Source: Linnemannia elongata
Lineage: Eukaryota; Mortierellomycota; Mortierellomycetes; Mortierellales; Mortierellaceae
Assembly (NCBI GenBank): GCA_036320915.1
Contig: JAXBDG010000015.1
Coordinates: 558,001-622,000 of the forward strand
DNA length: 64,000 nt
Direction of reading: 5' to 3'
The position numbers and the translations under genes were made by a program. Below, piece after piece: positions 63,006-64,000 of this stretch (position 1 is the first letter of the stretch; the number at the start of each line of letters is the position of its first letter). The notes under the pieces were generated by a model. That model had not been told where the DNA came from, made no database searches, and was given only the letters and a program-made list of their open reading frames with translations.

Positions 63006-64000
63006 GCTGTCTTCCTGTCCGGTCCTTACCCCACACCTCGTCAATTGAACGGAAAGAAACCTTATTGGGGTCAAGGCGGGGAGCTTTTTGTCCCTTCCTG
63101 CACACCAAGCGAGTGCGAAGTGGCACTATTCATGCCTGTTAGTCAAAGTGACAATGGAGCCGGACCTTCTTTCCTTCCTCCTCATCAGCCTTCATTCACT
63201 CCACAAGACGACGATATAAGCACGCTAACGGAAAAAATGAAAACCTCTTTCCTCCACCTCCGTGTTTGTTTATTTTAGACCAGATTGGATATGCAGGAAA
63301 GGGGTACATTAGGACATTCTCGCTTGCAGGAACGACCGATTGCCAGGCACCTCGACCATTCCCGTACCTCCCCTCATGTATCACAGACCGACATTTGAAC
63401 GCCATCTCGCCCTCCCTGACCCACCTCACATCGATATCTCTGTCCCATTGCACCGCGCTCACCGACATGGCCGTCATCCAGCTCATCACCTCGTCCTCGC
63501 CTTACCTTAAACGCATCGATCTGACTGAATGTAGACTGCTCACCAACTTGACGGTTCAAGTGATTGCGCGTCTCTGCAGCCAACTTGAGGAACTGTCTTT
63601 GCAGGGGTGTGGACTTGTTACGGATGATGCGATCGAGGAGGTGGCGCTGCATTGCACTCGACTCCACAGAATCAACATTGGACAGTGTCAACGGGCAGGC
63701 GACAAGTCTTTGGAGGCACTTCTACGAGCCTCTGGCCGGATGACACACCTGAACCCGTCCTCCAAAGTCAGAACCAGAAACGCGCAGTTGACAAAGTTGG
63801 GTGTCGCCGGCTGCAAAGGTATCACGTATTCAGGACTGTCGGCGATCACTGAGCAGCTCAATGCTGCTGGGGCAACAGAACAGGACGGATATCTACAGCC
63901 ACGTCGGTCTTCACTCGTCTCGCTTAATTTCACTTGTCCTGCTGTGAAGACCCCTACTGTCGAGAATGTGAATGGACTTTCGGTGTCAACAGTAACTACA
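61439..64000 (+). CDS. F-box / LRR protein (3' partial)
   Basis: Visible exons 61439-61589, 61767-62273 and 63279-64000 (460 aa so far, cut by the window end). The F-box is built across the first intron: MLPHELLVKIFYNLEQ, LACALVCQD|WYYAAVDTLWRDV. A Ser/Thr/Gly/Asn-rich low-complexity region follows (about 80-220). The third exon carries cysteine-containing LRRs (LTSISLSHCTALTD, LKRIDLTECRLLTN, LEELSLQGCGLVTD, LHRINIGQCQRAGD). By family it is an SCF substrate receptor; the substrate is unknown. The second intron is unusually long at 1005 nt and contains a T31 tract (62974-63004), so a further exon could be hidden in it. It is a different gene from the F-box gene at 10393, although built on the same plan. 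Confidence 0.82.

Overview
The window is nuclear DNA of a filamentous fungus. Introns are short GT-AG introns, usually 60-400 nt. Start codons are usually preceded by pyrimidine-rich leaders on the coding strand, and coding DNA is GC-richer than the spacers. The gene set is fungal: a URA2-type CPSase/ATCase with a dead dihydroorotase domain, a GPI-type chitin deacetylase, a Cet1-type RNA triphosphatase, mitoribosomal mL59 and a PTC5-like phosphatase. TSC2, long F-box/LRR proteins, polyQ regulators and a NACHT/pentapeptide/WD40 protein together suggest an early-diverging fungus, most likely Mucoromycota and probably Mortierellomycotina. That placement is inferred from gene content and style, not from a search.

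Layout. 1-2700: 3' end of URA2 (+). 3418-4971: chitin deacetylase (-). 4972-10392: long spacer with a probable promoter for the deacetylase and an orphan minus-strand pyrimidine tract. 10393-13083: F-box/LRR gene (+), tail to tail with an MRM1-like rRNA 2'-O-methyltransferase (-, 13143-15107). That gene shares a 306-nt divergent promoter with the mRNA 5'-triphosphatase gene (+, 15414-17061). 17752-17824: tRNA-Ile(AAT). 17981-20773: PTC5-like mitochondrial PP2C (-). 21813-23242: secreted 12-cysteine protein (+). 23243-28981: long low-complexity spacer. 28982-33176: PHD finger/linker-histone/polyQ protein (+). 33784-34679: cytochrome c (+). 35933-38999: PEHE-like chromatin protein (+). 39405-40661: cyclophilin A (+). 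41045-46555: NLR-like STAND protein (-). 47465-47659: an orphan coding-like fragment (-). 48276-54308: TSC2/tuberin (+). 56454-58913: FAD monooxygenase with an 11-nt microexon (+). 59534-60451: mL59 (-). 61439-64000: second F-box/LRR gene (+), cut by the window end.

There is no operon or cluster logic: the genes are independent eukaryotic transcription units. Shared themes are mitochondrial function (MRM1, PTC5, cytochrome c, mL59), RNA and chromatin control (Cet1, PHD-H15, PEHE) and growth or innate-type signalling (TSC2 head to head with the NLR gene). I saw no transposon with intact coding capacity, no CRISPR and no viral gene. Exon boundaries were set by hand from splice-site consensus and continuity of protein families. 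Lengths and frames were checked arithmetically, but no transcript evidence was available.
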